Positions 8,596 through 18,636 are shown, counted from the stretch's first letter. The stretch: DNA of 64,000 nt from Bacillota bacterium (GCA_905372035.1 CAJPNN010000001.1:1-64000); one strand, 5' to 3'. Program-made: numbers and translations. The notes: generated by a model from the sequence alone, not told the origin.

Positions 8596-10878
8596 GTGAA
8601 AAGGAGAAAAAAAGGATTAAAAACCACAGCAATTTTAACGGCGATGGTGTTTATAATTTCCGTTATGGCGGGATTTACTTCAAGTGACGGATTCGGATAT
8701 GTATATTATGATTCAAAAATGATAGTTCATAATGATGTTTATTATAACAATGTGATAGGCAGTCATCCTAAGCATGGAATAGAACAGGCATACTTTGTTA
8801 CGGCAGGCCCTAAAAGTGCTGTAAAGCCATATGTTTACACGAGTTACACGGTAGGAAAAACTTCGATGGATGCAATGATTTCAGATTTAAATAAAAGGGG
8901 ATATAAAGTAGTTGCAGGGATAAACGGAGACTTATATGATACGGGTAAAGGGACTCCGAAAGGAGTGGTTATACATGAAGGACAACTTCTGACTACGGGT
9001 TATGCAGCGGGAGCTTCAATCGCTTTTGATGAAAACGGCAAAGCGTTTGCATGCTACGGGGCGCCTACTATATCATTAAGTGCAAAAAAGAATAATCCGG
9101 CGGACGGAACTTCGGTTGACTGGAATACAAAAATCGGATTTTTGAACGTTCCTCACGGTGGAGGAAAATCTCTTCACCTGTTTGATTCTTGGAATGGAAA
9201 TACAACAGGTACAACGGCACCTTCATGTGAGGTTGTGATCGATGTTGCGGGATCCGCTAAATTATATGTGGGAAACAGCATAAAAGGTAAGGTGAGTCAG
9301 GTTTTAAAAGGAGTGAGAAGCACCCCTATAGGATCAAATCAGGTAGTTTTGTCATGTGCTTCGGATTCTACTTTTTTCCCGTCGCTTTCCAATATAGTTC
9401 CGGGGAGTGAAGTTACAATAACGGTTGACGATGCGGCATCAGGTTTGTCAAAAGCTAAAGAAGCAATAGGTTCGTATCATCTTCTGGCTCAAAACGGAAA
9501 AATCATAACTACGGGAACCAATTTGAATCCGAGGACGTGTGTCGGAATTAAACCTGACGGGAGCGTTGTTCTTTATGTTGTGGACGGGAGACAGAAATGG
9601 ACGGTATCGGCAGGACTCGGTTTGACGGAAGTTGCAAAACATATGATGGCGATAGGTTGCACTACAGTATTTAATATGGATGGCGGAGGATCTTCCAATA
9701 TAGCTGTAAGGATGCCGGGAAAAGATGTTTTTGCAAGAGTTGTAAATTCAATTTCGGATAAAACTCAACGAAGAACGGCAAACGGACTGTTCTTTGTGTA
9801 TGCGGGAAACGGTAATAAACAGGTTGAAAATTTAAGCCTTTACCCGGCGCTTGCGGTCATGTTGCCCGGGACTAAGGTTCAGATCAAAGCTTATGCATCC
9901 GATGATCGGTATGAACCTGTTTTACTCACCTCGATACCTGCATATAGGACTTCCAAAGACTTCGGAAGTATAGATTCAAACGGGAATTTTACAGCAGGAC
10001 AAAAATTAGGAATGACATCTGTCACGGCGGAGTATGCGGGCAAGATCGGAAGCTCTCAAATAAATATAGTAAATGATATAACCATGATTCCGTCAGTAAA
10101 TAAACTCAACCTTAGCGCAGGACAATCCAAAGATATAAATATCACAGCGAAATTCGGTACGGTCACGGCTATTTCAAATGACAATCTTTTTAAATGGAAC
10201 TGTGATAAAGAAATAGGTGTTATAGACGGCAACGGTGTTTTTAAGGCCGGAAACATCAGCGCATCGGGCAATATTACCGTTTCATATAATAATAAGAGTG
10301 TGAGAATACCGGTTTCGGTTACCGGTGCAGCTTCTTCATCAAGCTTTTCAGATATAAGGGGACACTGGGCGGAGGCATATATAAATCAGCTTTCTGCAAA
10401 AGGTTTGGTCAGCGGAATCGGAAACGGGATGTTCGGTCCGGAAAACAAGCTTACCAGAAGCCAGTTTTTAGCTATGCTTGCAAAGCTTTCGGGAGAAGAT
10501 GTAAGTAAATCACCTGCGGTTAATTTCAAAGATGTGCCCGGTAATGAATGGTATTACGCATTTGTAAATTGGGGAAGTGCGGCAGGTATAGTTAAAGGAA
10601 CGGATACAGGAATGTTTATGCCTAACGCTATCATAACAAGAGAACAGATGGCGCTAATGCTTGATAAATATATGGAATACAAAAAGCTTAATATTTCAAA
10701 GAACATAAATATGAAATTTCAAGATGCGGTAAAAATAAGTGATTGGGCTAAAAATTCCGTTGTAAAGGCAGTTAACGCGGGAATTTTGACAGGTAAGGCG
10801 GGAGGTCGGTTCGATCCGGCAGGAAGCGCTACAAGAGCGGAAGCCGCAACGGTTATTTGGAAACTTAATCAGCATTAA
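8596..10878 (+). CDS. SLH-anchored phosphodiester glycosidase (NAGPA-like) surface protein
   Basis: 760 residues from GTG 8596, which has AGGGGG at 8581-8586; GTG 8575 has a poor ribosome site. A basic N-terminus and hydrophobic stretch form a signal peptide. Residues of about 70-400 are a phosphodiester glycosidase (NAGPA) domain, with VVAGINGDLYDTGKGTPKGV and the hallmark FNMDGGGSSNIAVR. A beta-rich Ig-like region follows at about 410-580. Three SLH repeats close the protein, beginning FSDIRGHWAEAYI, FKDVPGNEWYYAF and FQDAVKISDWAKN, and should hold it on a pyruvylated secondary wall polymer. The related mammalian enzyme uncovers mannose-6-phosphate; the bacterial substrate is not established. 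The M16 peptidase follows after 16 bases. Confidence 0.88.
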   Translation: MKRRKKGLKTTAILTAMVFIISVMAGFTSSDGFGYVYYDSKMIVHNDVYYNNVIGSHPKHGIEQAYFVTAGPKSAVKPYVYTSYTVGKTSMDAMISDLNKRGYKVVAGINGDLYDTGKGTPKGVVIHEGQLLTTGYAAGASIAFDENGKAFACYGAPTISLSAKKNNPADGTSVDWNTKIGFLNVPHGGGKSLHLFDSWNGNTTGTTAPSCEVVIDVAGSAKLYVGNSIKGKVSQVLKGVRSTPIGSNQVVLSCASDSTFFPSLSNIVPGSEVTITVDDAASGLSKAKEAIGSYHLLAQNGKIITTGTNLNPRTCVGIKPDGSVVLYVVDGRQKWTVSAGLGLTEVAKHMMAIGCTTVFNMDGGGSSNIAVRMPGKDVFARVVNSISDKTQRRTANGLFFVYAGNGNKQVENLSLYPALAVMLPGTKVQIKAYASDDRYEPVLLTSIPAYRTSKDFGSIDSNGNFTAGQKLGMTSVTAEYAGKIGSSQINIVNDITMIPSVNKLNLSAGQSKDINITAKFGTVTAISNDNLFKWNCDKEIGVIDGNGVFKAGNISASGNITVSYNNKSVRIPVSVTGAASSSSFSDIRGHWAEAYINQLSAKGLVSGIGNGMFGPENKLTRSQFLAMLAKLSGEDVSKSPAVNFKDVPGNEWYYAFVNWGSAAGIVKGTDTGMFMPNAIITREQMALMLDKYMEYKKLNISKNINMKFQDAVKISDWAKNSVVKAVNAGILTGKAGGRFDPAGSATRAEAATVIWKLNQH

Positions 10879-10894
10879 TATTTCGGAGGGATTT

Positions 10895-12157
10895 ATGATA
10901 GAGACAGTCAGGCTAAAAAATGGCCTCAGAATGGTATTTGAGGAACTTTCTCATGTAAAGTCCGCATCGGTGGGTATATGGGTGAGAGCAGGCTCAATAA
11001 ACGAAATAAAGAAAAATTCGGGGATATCACATTTTATAGAGCATATGATGTTTAAAGGAACCGACAGATACAGTGCAAAGGATATTGCTGTAAACGTTGA
11101 CAGGATAGGAGCACAGATAAACGCTTTTACGGGAAAAGAGGCAACTTGCTATTACATAAAGACAATTTCAGAAAAATTGGATGATGCATGCGACATACTC
11201 GCAGATATGTTTCTCAATTCAAAATTTGATAAAGAGTTGATGGAACGTGAAAAACAGGTCATATATGAGGAAATGAAAATGAGTGCGGATGATCCTGACG
11301 ATCTTGCTCATGACATGCTCTGTGAAATGATTTTCAAAGAACATCCGCTCGGAAAGGCAATACTCGGTACAAAGACATCACTTAAAGGTATAACAAGGAA
11401 TATGGTTATGAACTATATAAGAGATGAATATACTCTTGACAGTATAGTCGTATCGGTTTCAGGTTCTTTTGATAAGGAGAGGCTCATAGAATTCTTCAAT
11501 GAAAAATTTTCGGTATTGAGATCTTCAAAGTCGGAGTTTAAGCCGAATGTATATGAATATAAAAGAAGCTGTAAAGCAAAGCATAAGGATGTGGAGCAAG
11601 CGCATGTATTTATGGGAATTCCTACGATAGCCATTTCCGATGAAAGGTATTATTCTTTCAGCGTTATGAATACTCTTATGGGTGGGAGCATGGGATCCAG
11701 ATTGTTTCAAAATGTGCGTGAAGAAAAGGGACTTGCGTATTCGGTATATTCGATGCATGCTTCTTATCAGGATACAGGATATTTTATGGTATATGCGGGA
11801 GTTGGAAATGACAAGATAAAGCCGGCGCTCAACGCTGTGAGAGAAGAACTTGAGCTTTTGAAAAAGTCGGGTGTGAGCGAAGAAGAAATGGATACGGCGA
11901 AACAGCAGATAAAGAGCAGTTTTGTTTTTGCACAAGAAAACACAAACAGCAGAATGATTGCAAACGGCAAGAATTTGCTTCTTATGAATAGAGTGTTTGA
12001 ACCGGATGAGGTTATAAAAGAATTAAATAATGTGAGGCGTGATGATATGATGGAAGTGGCTGAGTTTATAGGAAATATAAACGATTACAGTGTTTCTTTA
12101 GTCGCCGGAAATAAAATATCGCTTCCCGGTTTGATGAAAGGTGTTTTAAATGACTGA
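10895..12157 (+). CDS. M16-family zinc metallopeptidase (insulinase/MPP-like)
   Basis: 420 residues, ATG behind CGGAGGG. The inverted zinc motif HFIEH is at residues 46-50, with the downstream acidic helix (EREKQVIYEEMKM) that supplies the third ligand. The C-terminal half has the second M16 lobe with GSRLFQNVREEKGLAYSVYS. Such single-gene peptidases sit between pnp and dut in many Firmicutes and are thought to act as homodimers on peptides; the physiological substrate is not settled. The stop overlaps the start of dut by 8 bases, so translation is coupled. Confidence 0.92.
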   Translation: MIETVRLKNGLRMVFEELSHVKSASVGIWVRAGSINEIKKNSGISHFIEHMMFKGTDRYSAKDIAVNVDRIGAQINAFTGKEATCYYIKTISEKLDDACDILADMFLNSKFDKELMEREKQVIYEEMKMSADDPDDLAHDMLCEMIFKEHPLGKAILGTKTSLKGITRNMVMNYIRDEYTLDSIVVSVSGSFDKERLIEFFNEKFSVLRSSKSEFKPNVYEYKRSCKAKHKDVEQAHVFMGIPTIAISDERYYSFSVMNTLMGGSMGSRLFQNVREEKGLAYSVYSMHASYQDTGYFMVYAGVGNDKIKPALNAVREELELLKKSGVSEEEMDTAKQQIKSSFVFAQENTNSRMIANGKNLLLMNRVFEPDEVIKELNNVRRDDMMEVAEFIGNINDYSVSLVAGNKISLPGLMKGVLND

Positions 12158-12581
12158 AATTAAGGTAATTGTAAAAGGAAAGAAGCTTCCGGAATATGAA
12201 ACTTGCGGTGCTTCGGGAATGGATATAGCGGCTTTTGTCGAAAAACCCGTTTTGATAAAACCCGGAAAAAGGGCGTTGATATCTACAGGATTATTTATGG
12301 AAATTCCTAAAGGGTTTGAGGTGCAGATAAGAGCGAGATCCGGGCTTGCAATAAAATACGGTATAGGTCTTGTAAACGGGATAGGGACGATAGATGAAGA
12401 TTATAGAGGAGAGATAAAGATTCCTTTGATAAACTTCGGAGAAGAAGATTTTACTGTAAATGACGGAGACAGAATTGCGCAAATGGTTGCGGTCAAGTAT
12501 GAAAAGGTCAAACTTTGCAAGGTTGATGAACTCGCTGTGACCGAGCGTGGAGACGGAGGTTTCGGACACACGGGAATTTAA
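12150..12581 (+). CDS. dut: dUTP diphosphatase
   Basis: 143 residues. It hydrolyses dUTP to dUMP and pyrophosphate, keeping uracil out of DNA and feeding thymidylate synthesis. The trimeric dUTPase motifs are present in order: GASGMDIAAF (motif 1), RARSGLAIKYGI (motif 2), NGIGTIDEDYRGEI (motif 3), DRIAQMVAV (motif 4) and the C-terminal arm RGDGGFGHTG (motif 5). The ATG overlaps the end of the M16 gene. Its place before dgt and dnaG groups nucleotide-pool and replication functions. Confidence 0.96.
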   Translation: MTEIKVIVKGKKLPEYETCGASGMDIAAFVEKPVLIKPGKRALISTGLFMEIPKGFEVQIRARSGLAIKYGIGLVNGIGTIDEDYRGEIKIPLINFGEEDFTVNDGDRIAQMVAVKYEKVKLCKVDELAVTERGDGGFGHTGI

Positions 12582-12600
12582 GGTTATCTAAGGAGAATAT

Positions 12601-13626
12601 ATGTTGATAAGAGAATGTGCGGAGCAGCATGAAAAAAGTTTTCTTGCGGAAAATGCCTCAAAATCGGCTGAAACAAGAGGTAGAGTAATTTATGAAAAAC
12701 CTTGTGACATAAGAACCGAATATCAACGTGACAGAGACCGGATTATACATTCAAAGGCATTTAGAAGGCTTATGCACAAAACTCAGGTGTTTTTGGCACC
12801 CGAGGGAGACCATTTCAGAACAAGACTTACACATACTGTGGAAGTTTCTCAGATTTCAAGGACAATCGCAAGAGCACTGCGCTTAAATGAGGATCTGACG
12901 GAAGCTATAGCCATGGGACATGATTTGGGGCATACGCCTTTCGGACATAACGGAGAAGAGTTTTTGGATGCTATACATCCGGGAGGATTTAAACACAATT
13001 TTCAAAGTCTTAGAGTCGTCGATGTTTTGGAGTGTACCGAAAACAGACGTGGTATGAATCTGACGGAAGAAGTGAGAGACGGTATACTTAATCATACGGG
13101 AAACGGTATTCCTTTTACTTTAGAGGGTCAAATAGTAAAGATAAGCGATAGGATAGCATATATAAATCATGATATTGATGATGCGCTCAGAGCGGGAATT
13201 ATAAAGCAGCAAGATATACCGGAAGAATGTGTACGGCTTTTGGGTGAAACGCACAGTAAGAGAATAAATAACCTTGTTACCGACTTGATAATGAATTCAA
13301 AAGGGGAGGACAGTATAAGGTTAAGTGATGATTTTCAAGAAAAAACAGATATGCTTAGAAAGTTTATGTTTGAAAATGTGTATCACAGCAGTTTGGTAAA
13401 AAAGACGGAAGAGCTTGAAAAGATAAATATGATGCTTAAGCTTTTGTATAATTATTTTATGGAACATACAGAAGAACTTCCGCATGAGCTTTCGGAGCTT
13501 TTGGCATCGGGAAACAAAAGTGAAATTGTTAAGGATCATATTGCAGGAATGACAGACAGATACGCGATCAATATATTTGAAGAACTTTATGTTCCGAAAT
13601 CTTATTCTTTGAATGCCGGCAAATAA
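12601..13626 (+). CDS. dgt: dGTPase-like HD-domain deoxynucleotide triphosphohydrolase
   Basis: 341 residues, shorter than E. coli Dgt and typical of the dGTPase-like subgroup. The metal-binding HD motif is intact: TRLTHTVEVSQI, then AMGHDLGHTPFGHNGE, then a later DRIAYINHDIDDALRAG. The N-terminal YQRDRDRIIHSKAFRRL is the family nucleotide-binding signature. It probably cleaves dNTPs to the nucleoside and tripolyphosphate. It is 20 bases after dut and 22 before dnaG, an order seen in other Firmicutes. dNTP preference cannot be read from the sequence. Confidence 0.9.
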   Translation: MLIRECAEQHEKSFLAENASKSAETRGRVIYEKPCDIRTEYQRDRDRIIHSKAFRRLMHKTQVFLAPEGDHFRTRLTHTVEVSQISRTIARALRLNEDLTEAIAMGHDLGHTPFGHNGEEFLDAIHPGGFKHNFQSLRVVDVLECTENRRGMNLTEEVRDGILNHTGNGIPFTLEGQIVKISDRIAYINHDIDDALRAGIIKQQDIPEECVRLLGETHSKRINNLVTDLIMNSKGEDSIRLSDDFQEKTDMLRKFMFENVYHSSLVKKTEELEKINMMLKLLYNYFMEHTEELPHELSELLASGNKSEIVKDHIAGMTDRYAINIFEELYVPKSYSLNAGK

Positions 13627-13648
13627 AGTTTTAAAATAAGGAGATATT

Positions 13649-15391
13649 ATGGCAGGAATAACAGACGAAATAAAAGCCGGGTGTAACATCGTGGATGTAA
13701 TAGGAAGGTCTGTGAACCTTAAAAGATCGGGCAGTAATTATAAAGGTGTTTGTCCTTTTCACAATGAAAAGACACCTTCGTTTGTTGTATCCGAGGACAA
13801 ACAGATATTTACATGTTTCGGTTGCGGACAGAGCGGAGATGTAATAAGCTTTGTGGAAAAATACTATAACCTTTCATTTCAGGAAGCTATAGAAAAATTA
13901 GCATCGGAATATAACATAGAGCTGAAAAGCGGTGAATTTAAAAATGAAAAAAAGAAAGATGTCATGTATAATATAAATGCTGAAGCGGCGAGATTCTTTT
14001 TTGAACAAATGAGAACGACTGAAAATCCTGCATATAAATATATAAGGCGGAGGGGTATATCAGATCAGACTATTGTCAAGTTCGGAATAGGCTATGCACC
14101 TGACAGTTGGGATTCGCTTATTTTGGATATGAAAGACAAGGGTATAGATGAAAAACAAATGACGGCACTCGGGCTTGCTTCCGGTAATAACGGTAAGATA
14201 TACAGTAAATTCAGAAATCGAATCATGTTTCCGATAATAAATACGAGAGGAAAAGTAATAGGTTTCGGTGGAAGAGTGCTTGACGACGGTATACCTAAAT
14301 ATCTTAATTCTCCGGAATCCGAAATTTTCAGAAAGAAAAATAATCTTTTCGGTATAAATTTGACTAGGCAGGAGATAAGCAAAGAGGGAAAAGCAATTCT
14401 TGTAGAGGGCTATATGGATGTGATTTCTCTTTTTCAACAGGGCGTAAAAAATGTTGTCGCATCACTGGGAACCGCATTGACAGAGAACCAGGCACTTATG
14501 CTTAAGAGGTATACTAATGACATAGTTATAGCGTATGATGCGGATGAGGCCGGTATAAACGCAGCCGTTAGAGCTATAGATATATTGATTCCTCTCGGAC
14601 TTAAGGTCAGAGTTTTGAAAATAGATGACGGAAAAGACCCTGATGAGTATATAAAGAAACACGGTAAAAACGATTTTATGAAAGCGATTTCAAAGGCTGT
14701 ATCGGCAACCGCTTTCAAATTGGATATTTTAAAAGAGAAATTTGATATAAAAAGCAATGACGGCAGAATAGATTTTCTCAACGAAGCGAGCAGGGAGTTA
14801 AAAAAGATAAGCCCTATAGAAGCCGAGATGGAAATAAAAAAGCTTGTGAAAGATACGGGTGTATCGGAGGGGGCTTTGAGGCTTCAGGTGCTTAATGAGG
14901 CACGAGAAACAAGAAAAGCGGCGGATAACGTATTTAAAAATAATTCAAATCAGGAGAGCGTCGCTGCGGCAAAACATAAATTTTCACAGTATGAAGGTTA
15001 TTTTATCAAACTCATGGTAACCAAATGCGACTTTATAGATAAGGTGAAGATATATGACTTTGTTTTTAAAAATCCGTCCCCTATAAATATTTATCAAATC
15101 ATTTTAAGATTATATGATGAGAGCGGAGAAGATATAGATACGGTTAAGCTTAAAGACAGTTTGGAATCTGATGATTTGGCGGTTTTCGAAAATATAACGG
15201 AGAATATAAAAATTTCCGATAAGGAGAACTTGATATTTGAAGAATGTGTCAGGGGGATTGAAGGAAGAAAGTCAAAAAATCGCCAACAGGATATAATAAA
15301 GATTCTTTCCGTACTTGATGAAGAAAAAGATAAGGAAGAAATTGATAAACTTACAAGGGAACTTATTGAAATACAAAGGACAGCTTATTAG
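13649..15391 (+). CDS. dnaG: DNA primase
   Basis: 580 residues. It makes the RNA primers of replication. The zinc-ribbon ligands are Cys35, His38, Cys56 and Cys59 (GVCPFH and CFGCG). The RNA polymerase core follows, with the TOPRIM motif ILVEGYMDVISLFQQG and the acidic IAYDADEAG. The remaining C-terminal part should form the helicase-binding domain. The start ATG follows AAGGAG. With rpoD ten bases downstream it forms the classic dnaG-rpoD macromolecular synthesis pair, and AGGAGG for rpoD overlaps the dnaG stop. Confidence 0.97.
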   Translation: MAGITDEIKAGCNIVDVIGRSVNLKRSGSNYKGVCPFHNEKTPSFVVSEDKQIFTCFGCGQSGDVISFVEKYYNLSFQEAIEKLASEYNIELKSGEFKNEKKKDVMYNINAEAARFFFEQMRTTENPAYKYIRRRGISDQTIVKFGIGYAPDSWDSLILDMKDKGIDEKQMTALGLASGNNGKIYSKFRNRIMFPIINTRGKVIGFGGRVLDDGIPKYLNSPESEIFRKKNNLFGINLTRQEISKEGKAILVEGYMDVISLFQQGVKNVVASLGTALTENQALMLKRYTNDIVIAYDADEAGINAAVRAIDILIPLGLKVRVLKIDDGKDPDEYIKKHGKNDFMKAISKAVSATAFKLDILKEKFDIKSNDGRIDFLNEASRELKKISPIEAEMEIKKLVKDTGVSEGALRLQVLNEARETRKAADNVFKNNSNQESVAAAKHKFSQYEGYFIKLMVTKCDFIDKVKIYDFVFKNPSPINIYQIILRLYDESGEDIDTVKLKDSLESDDLAVFENITENIKISDKENLIFEECVRGIEGRKSKNRQQDIIKILSVLDEEKDKEEIDKLTRELIEIQRTAY

Positions 15392-15400
15392 GAGGTTATT

Positions 15401-16621
15401 ATGTACAAAGATGAAAATATGGAACTTTCAAGGGATGAAATCGATATTCCGGAAGAGAAAAAAGATAGTCAGGGTACTGTAAAAGAGACTAAAGCGGAAG
15501 AAAAAGAGCGTCGTATAAGTGAGTTTCGGCAGCATTTAAAAAATAAGAAAACTATCTCACAGAATGAAATTTCTGATTATTTTTGTGAAATCGAGATGGA
15601 CAGTGAAGAAATGGACGATATATACGGAAATATTTTCAGTCTGGGAATTGACGTTATTACTGCAAAAGATAATGAAAGCCTGGATGAAATTTCCGACGAA
15701 GATTTTGACAGTGTGAACGCCGATGTTGAAGAGGTTCCGGATGAAGAAGAGCTTGAAGAAGAAAATCTGGCTAAAGGAATCGCAGTTGATGATCCCGTAA
15801 GAATGTACCTTAAAGAGATAGGCAAAGTTCCTCTTTTGAAAGCGGAAGAAGAAAGAGAATTGGCGAGATTGATGGTTGAAGGAAGTCAACGGGAGCAGGA
15901 AAGAGCAAAAAATACTCTTTGTGAAGCTAACCTCAGGCTGGTTGTCAGTATTGCGAAAAGATATGTGGGAAGAGGCATGTTGTTCCTTGACTTGATTCAG
16001 GAAGGTAATTTGGGTCTTATAAAAGCCGTAGATAAATTCGACTATACTAAAGGCTATAAATTCAGTACATATGCCACATGGTGGATAAGACAGGCTATAA
16101 CGAGATCAATTGCGGATCAGGCGAGGACTATCAGGATACCCGTGCATATGGTTGAAACTATTAATAAACTTATAAGAATATCAAGACAGCTGTTACAGGA
16201 GCACGGAAGAGAACCGACTCCTGAAGAAATCGCAAATGCGATGGAAATCTCAGAAGAGAAAGTAAGAGAAATATTAAAGATTGCACAGGAACCGGTGTCC
16301 CTTGAGACACCTATAGGTGAAGAAGAAGACAGCCACCTGGGAGATTTTATACCTGATGAAGATGTTCCCGCACCGTCGGAAGCGGCAGCTTTTTCTATGC
16401 TGAAAGAGCAGCTTGTAGAAGTTTTGGCGACATTGACTGAAAGAGAACAAAAAGTTTTGAAATTGAGATTCGGACTTGAGGACGGCAGGGCAAGAACTCT
16501 TGAAGAGGTCGGAAAAGAATTCGACGTTACGAGAGAGAGAATAAGACAGATAGAAGCAAAGGCGCTTAGAAAACTCAGGCATCCGAGCAGAAGTAAAAAG
16601 CTTAAAGATTATTTGGAGTAA
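15401..16621 (+). CDS. rpoD: RNA polymerase primary sigma factor (sigma-70/SigA)
   Basis: 406 residues, like SigA of other Firmicutes. An acidic region 1.1 (about 30-125) precedes [17 protein letters not shown] (region 1.2). Regions 2.1-2.4 follow, with the highly conserved [17 protein letters not shown] and [13 protein letters not shown], then region 3. Region 4.2, [18 protein letters not shown], contacts the -35 element. Promoters I find in this window (TTGACA/TATAAT types) match its expected specificity. It is co-transcribed with dnaG. Confidence 0.98.
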   Translation: MYKDENMELSRDEIDIPEEKKDSQGTVKETKAEEKERRISEFRQHLKNKKTISQNEISDYFCEIEMDSEEMDDIYGNIFSLGIDVITAKDNESLDEISDEDFDSVNADVEEVPDEEELEEENLAKGIAVDDPVRMYLKEIGKVPLLKAEEERELARLMVEGSQREQERAKNTLCEANLRLVVSIAKRYVGRGMLFLDLIQEGNLGLIKAVDKFDYTKGYKFSTYATWWIRQAITRSIADQARTIRIPVHMVETINKLIRISRQLLQEHGREPTPEEIANAMEISEEKVREILKIAQEPVSLETPIGEEEDSHLGDFIPDEDVPAPSEAAAFSMLKEQLVEVLATLTEREQKVLKLRFGLEDGRARTLEEVGKEFDVTRERIRQIEAKALRKLRHPSRSKKLKDYLE

Positions 16622-16628
16622 TATATCT

Positions 16629-17396
16629 ATGGTACGATTGACATCCAGGCTCAGCAGTTTGGCGGGATACATAAAACAGGGTGAAAGGGTTATTGATGTA
16701 GGAACGGATCACGGGCTTTTGCCGATTTATCTCATTCAAAATAATATCACAAATAAGGTCATTTTGGCGGATATAAATGAGGGGCCGCTGGAAAAGGCAA
16801 AAGGAAATCTTGAGCGTGCAGGAATAATTTTAGGCTCTTCATCCTACACCTTAGACCCTTTACCGAGCTCAAAGAGTTCACTTTACTCAAAAGTCTCACA
16901 ACCCACGTTAGATATAAGACAGGGTGACGGGCTTGATGTGATGGAAAAAGGGGAAGCGGATAAAGCAGTAATAGCCGGCATGGGTGGAAACCTTATAATT
17001 GATATTATGGCGAGGGATATTGAGAAAAGCAAGAGCATGGAATTTGTTTTGCAACCTCGGAAAAAACAGGAACGTCTTTCTAAATGGCTATATAAAAACG
17101 GATTTACAATAAAAGACGAAAGCCTGGTAAAAGAGGGATTTTATATATGGCAGATCATTCATGTGATTCCTGTTAGAGATACCTGTTATAAAAGGGAAAT
17201 AGATTTTGCAATAAATCCGATTTTAATTGAGAAGTGTGATCCTTTGCTTTCCGACTTCATTCAGCAAAAGCTCAAAACATTGAAAAAGATATATAACGAA
17301 GCATCAAAGGGAAGTGGATGGATCGCAGCCAGGAATCGCACCTATGCCGAAATACTTGCAACGGAGATGGAAAAAATGTTGGAGAGGTATATTTGA
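16629..17396 (+). CDS. trmK: tRNA (adenine22-N1)-methyltransferase
   Basis: 255 residues. TrmK methylates A22 of tRNA using SAM. The SAM pocket reads RVIDVGTDHGLLPIYLI near residue 20, followed by ILADINEGPLEKAK; the family motif AVIAGMGGNLIIDIM is near 115-130. The order rpoD-trmK-Nif3 is typical of Firmicutes. Residues of about 68-92 (LGSSSYTLDPLPSSK and onwards) look like an in-frame insertion between the second strand and the conserved RQGDGLDVM, and the DNA there is unusually C-rich. The start has only a weak ribosome site, GGAG inside the end of rpoD, suggesting coupling. Confidence 0.9.
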   Translation: MVRLTSRLSSLAGYIKQGERVIDVGTDHGLLPIYLIQNNITNKVILADINEGPLEKAKGNLERAGIILGSSSYTLDPLPSSKSSLYSKVSQPTLDIRQGDGLDVMEKGEADKAVIAGMGGNLIIDIMARDIEKSKSMEFVLQPRKKQERLSKWLYKNGFTIKDESLVKEGFYIWQIIHVIPVRDTCYKREIDFAINPILIEKCDPLLSDFIQQKLKTLKKIYNEASKGSGWIAARNRTYAEILATEMEKMLERYI

Positions 17397-17397
17397 T

Positions 17398-18192
17398 ATG
17401 AGTATAAAAATTTCTGATGTAATAAATGAAATAGAAAAAATCGCTTCGCTATCCCTGCAAGAGGATTGGGATAATTCGGGCAGGCAGATATCTTTAGGTG
17501 ACAGAGACGTGAGAAAAGTTTTATTATGCCTTGAAGTTACAAGCAATGTTGTTGAAGAGGCTGTTGTGGAAGGTGCGAACCTGATTGTAAGCCATCATCC
17601 GCTGATATTTTCGCCGTTAAAATCTGTGGACAGTGAAAATTTTTTGGGAGATAAGATAATATCTCTCATAAAAAATAACATAGATGTGTATTCCGCACAT
17701 ACAAATTTTGATGAAGCTGACGGCGGGAATAACGACTATACTTCTCAGCTTTTAGGACTTCAAAATATAGAAAAAATATATTATAATAACTCATGGCAAT
17801 TTGGAAGAACAGGAATTTTACAAGATACTATGAGTTTGTCCGAATTGGCATTGACGGTTTCAGAAAAGCTTGGGATACCGAAAGAACTTTTAAGATATGT
17901 CGGAGATCCGAATAAAAAAATTAAAAAAGTTGCAGTATGTACGGGTGCAGGTTCCGAACTTTTATATATGGCAAAGTATTTAGGATGCGATGCCGTAATC
18001 ACCGGAGATGTAGGGCATCATAAGGCTTTGGATTCATTGGAACAGGGTATCTGCATAATAGACGGTACACATTTCGGAACCGAAATAAATTTTTCTGAAA
18101 ATTTAAGGGCCAAACTTGAAGCCAATATGGGGAAAGAACTTAAAATGATATGTTCGTCTGTCGAAAAATCTCCTTTTAACAGTTTGGTTTAA
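17398..18192 (+). CDS. Nif3-like dinuclear metal-centre protein
   Basis: 264 residues from ATG 17398, which has GGAGAGG at 17381-17387 and lies one base after trmK ends; a longer in-frame extension would sit inside trmK. The metal ligands of the Nif3/YbgI family are visible as SHHPLIFSPLK, AHTNFDEADGGNND and the C-terminal GDVGHHKALD...DGTHFGTE. The insert domain carried by some longer homologs is absent. The biochemical role is not established; a GTP cyclohydrolase I type 2 label is often transferred but poorly supported. Confidence 0.9.
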   Translation: MSIKISDVINEIEKIASLSLQEDWDNSGRQISLGDRDVRKVLLCLEVTSNVVEEAVVEGANLIVSHHPLIFSPLKSVDSENFLGDKIISLIKNNIDVYSAHTNFDEADGGNNDYTSQLLGLQNIEKIYYNNSWQFGRTGILQDTMSLSELALTVSEKLGIPKELLRYVGDPNKKIKKVAVCTGAGSELLYMAKYLGCDAVITGDVGHHKALDSLEQGICIIDGTHFGTEINFSENLRAKLEANMGKELKMICSSVEKSPFNSLV

Positions 18193-18238
18193 ATTTTAAA
18201 CTACAGGGTATTTTGATATTTCAGTTGATATATATTAT

Positions 18239-18602
18239 GAGTAAGTCAGACAGTTGCGTGCTTTTAAAAGTATGAGGAAAGTCCGGGCTCCACAGGGCAA
18301 GGGTGCCAGATAACGTCTGGCGAAGGTGACTTTAGGGAAAGTGCAACAGAAACATTCCGCCGAAACAGTTAGGCTGTGGTAAGGTTGAAATGGTGAGGTA
18401 AGAGCTCACCGGCAGTATGGTAACATGCTGGCCGTGTAAACCCCACTCGGAGCAAGACCAAGCAGGGAGGTAATTGCGAAAGCATAATGCCTGAAAGGCG
18501 GCGGCCCGTCGCTTCCCGAGAGGTAGGTCGCATGAGGTTGTCGGCGACGGCAATCCTAGATAGATGACTGTCAAATACAGAACCCGGCTTATAGACTTGC
18601 TC
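18239..18602 (+). ncRNA. rnpB: RNase P RNA, type A
   Basis: The catalytic RNA of RNase P, which trims tRNA 5' ends. The 5' end GAGTAAGTC pairs with 3' GACTTGCTC (helix P1). The universal blocks are present: GAGGAAAGTCCGGGCTCCAC near 18274, GGGTGCCAGATAACGTCTGG, ACAGAAACATTCCGCC, GTAAACCCCACTCGG, and the 3' block CAAATACAGAACCCGGCTTA. The overall plan resembles type A rather than the Bacillus type B form. A T-rich run (18605-18619) right after P1 probably ends transcription. Confidence 0.95.
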
Positions 18603-18636
18603 ATATTTTTTCTTTTTTTGAGAGAGGGTGGTTTTG

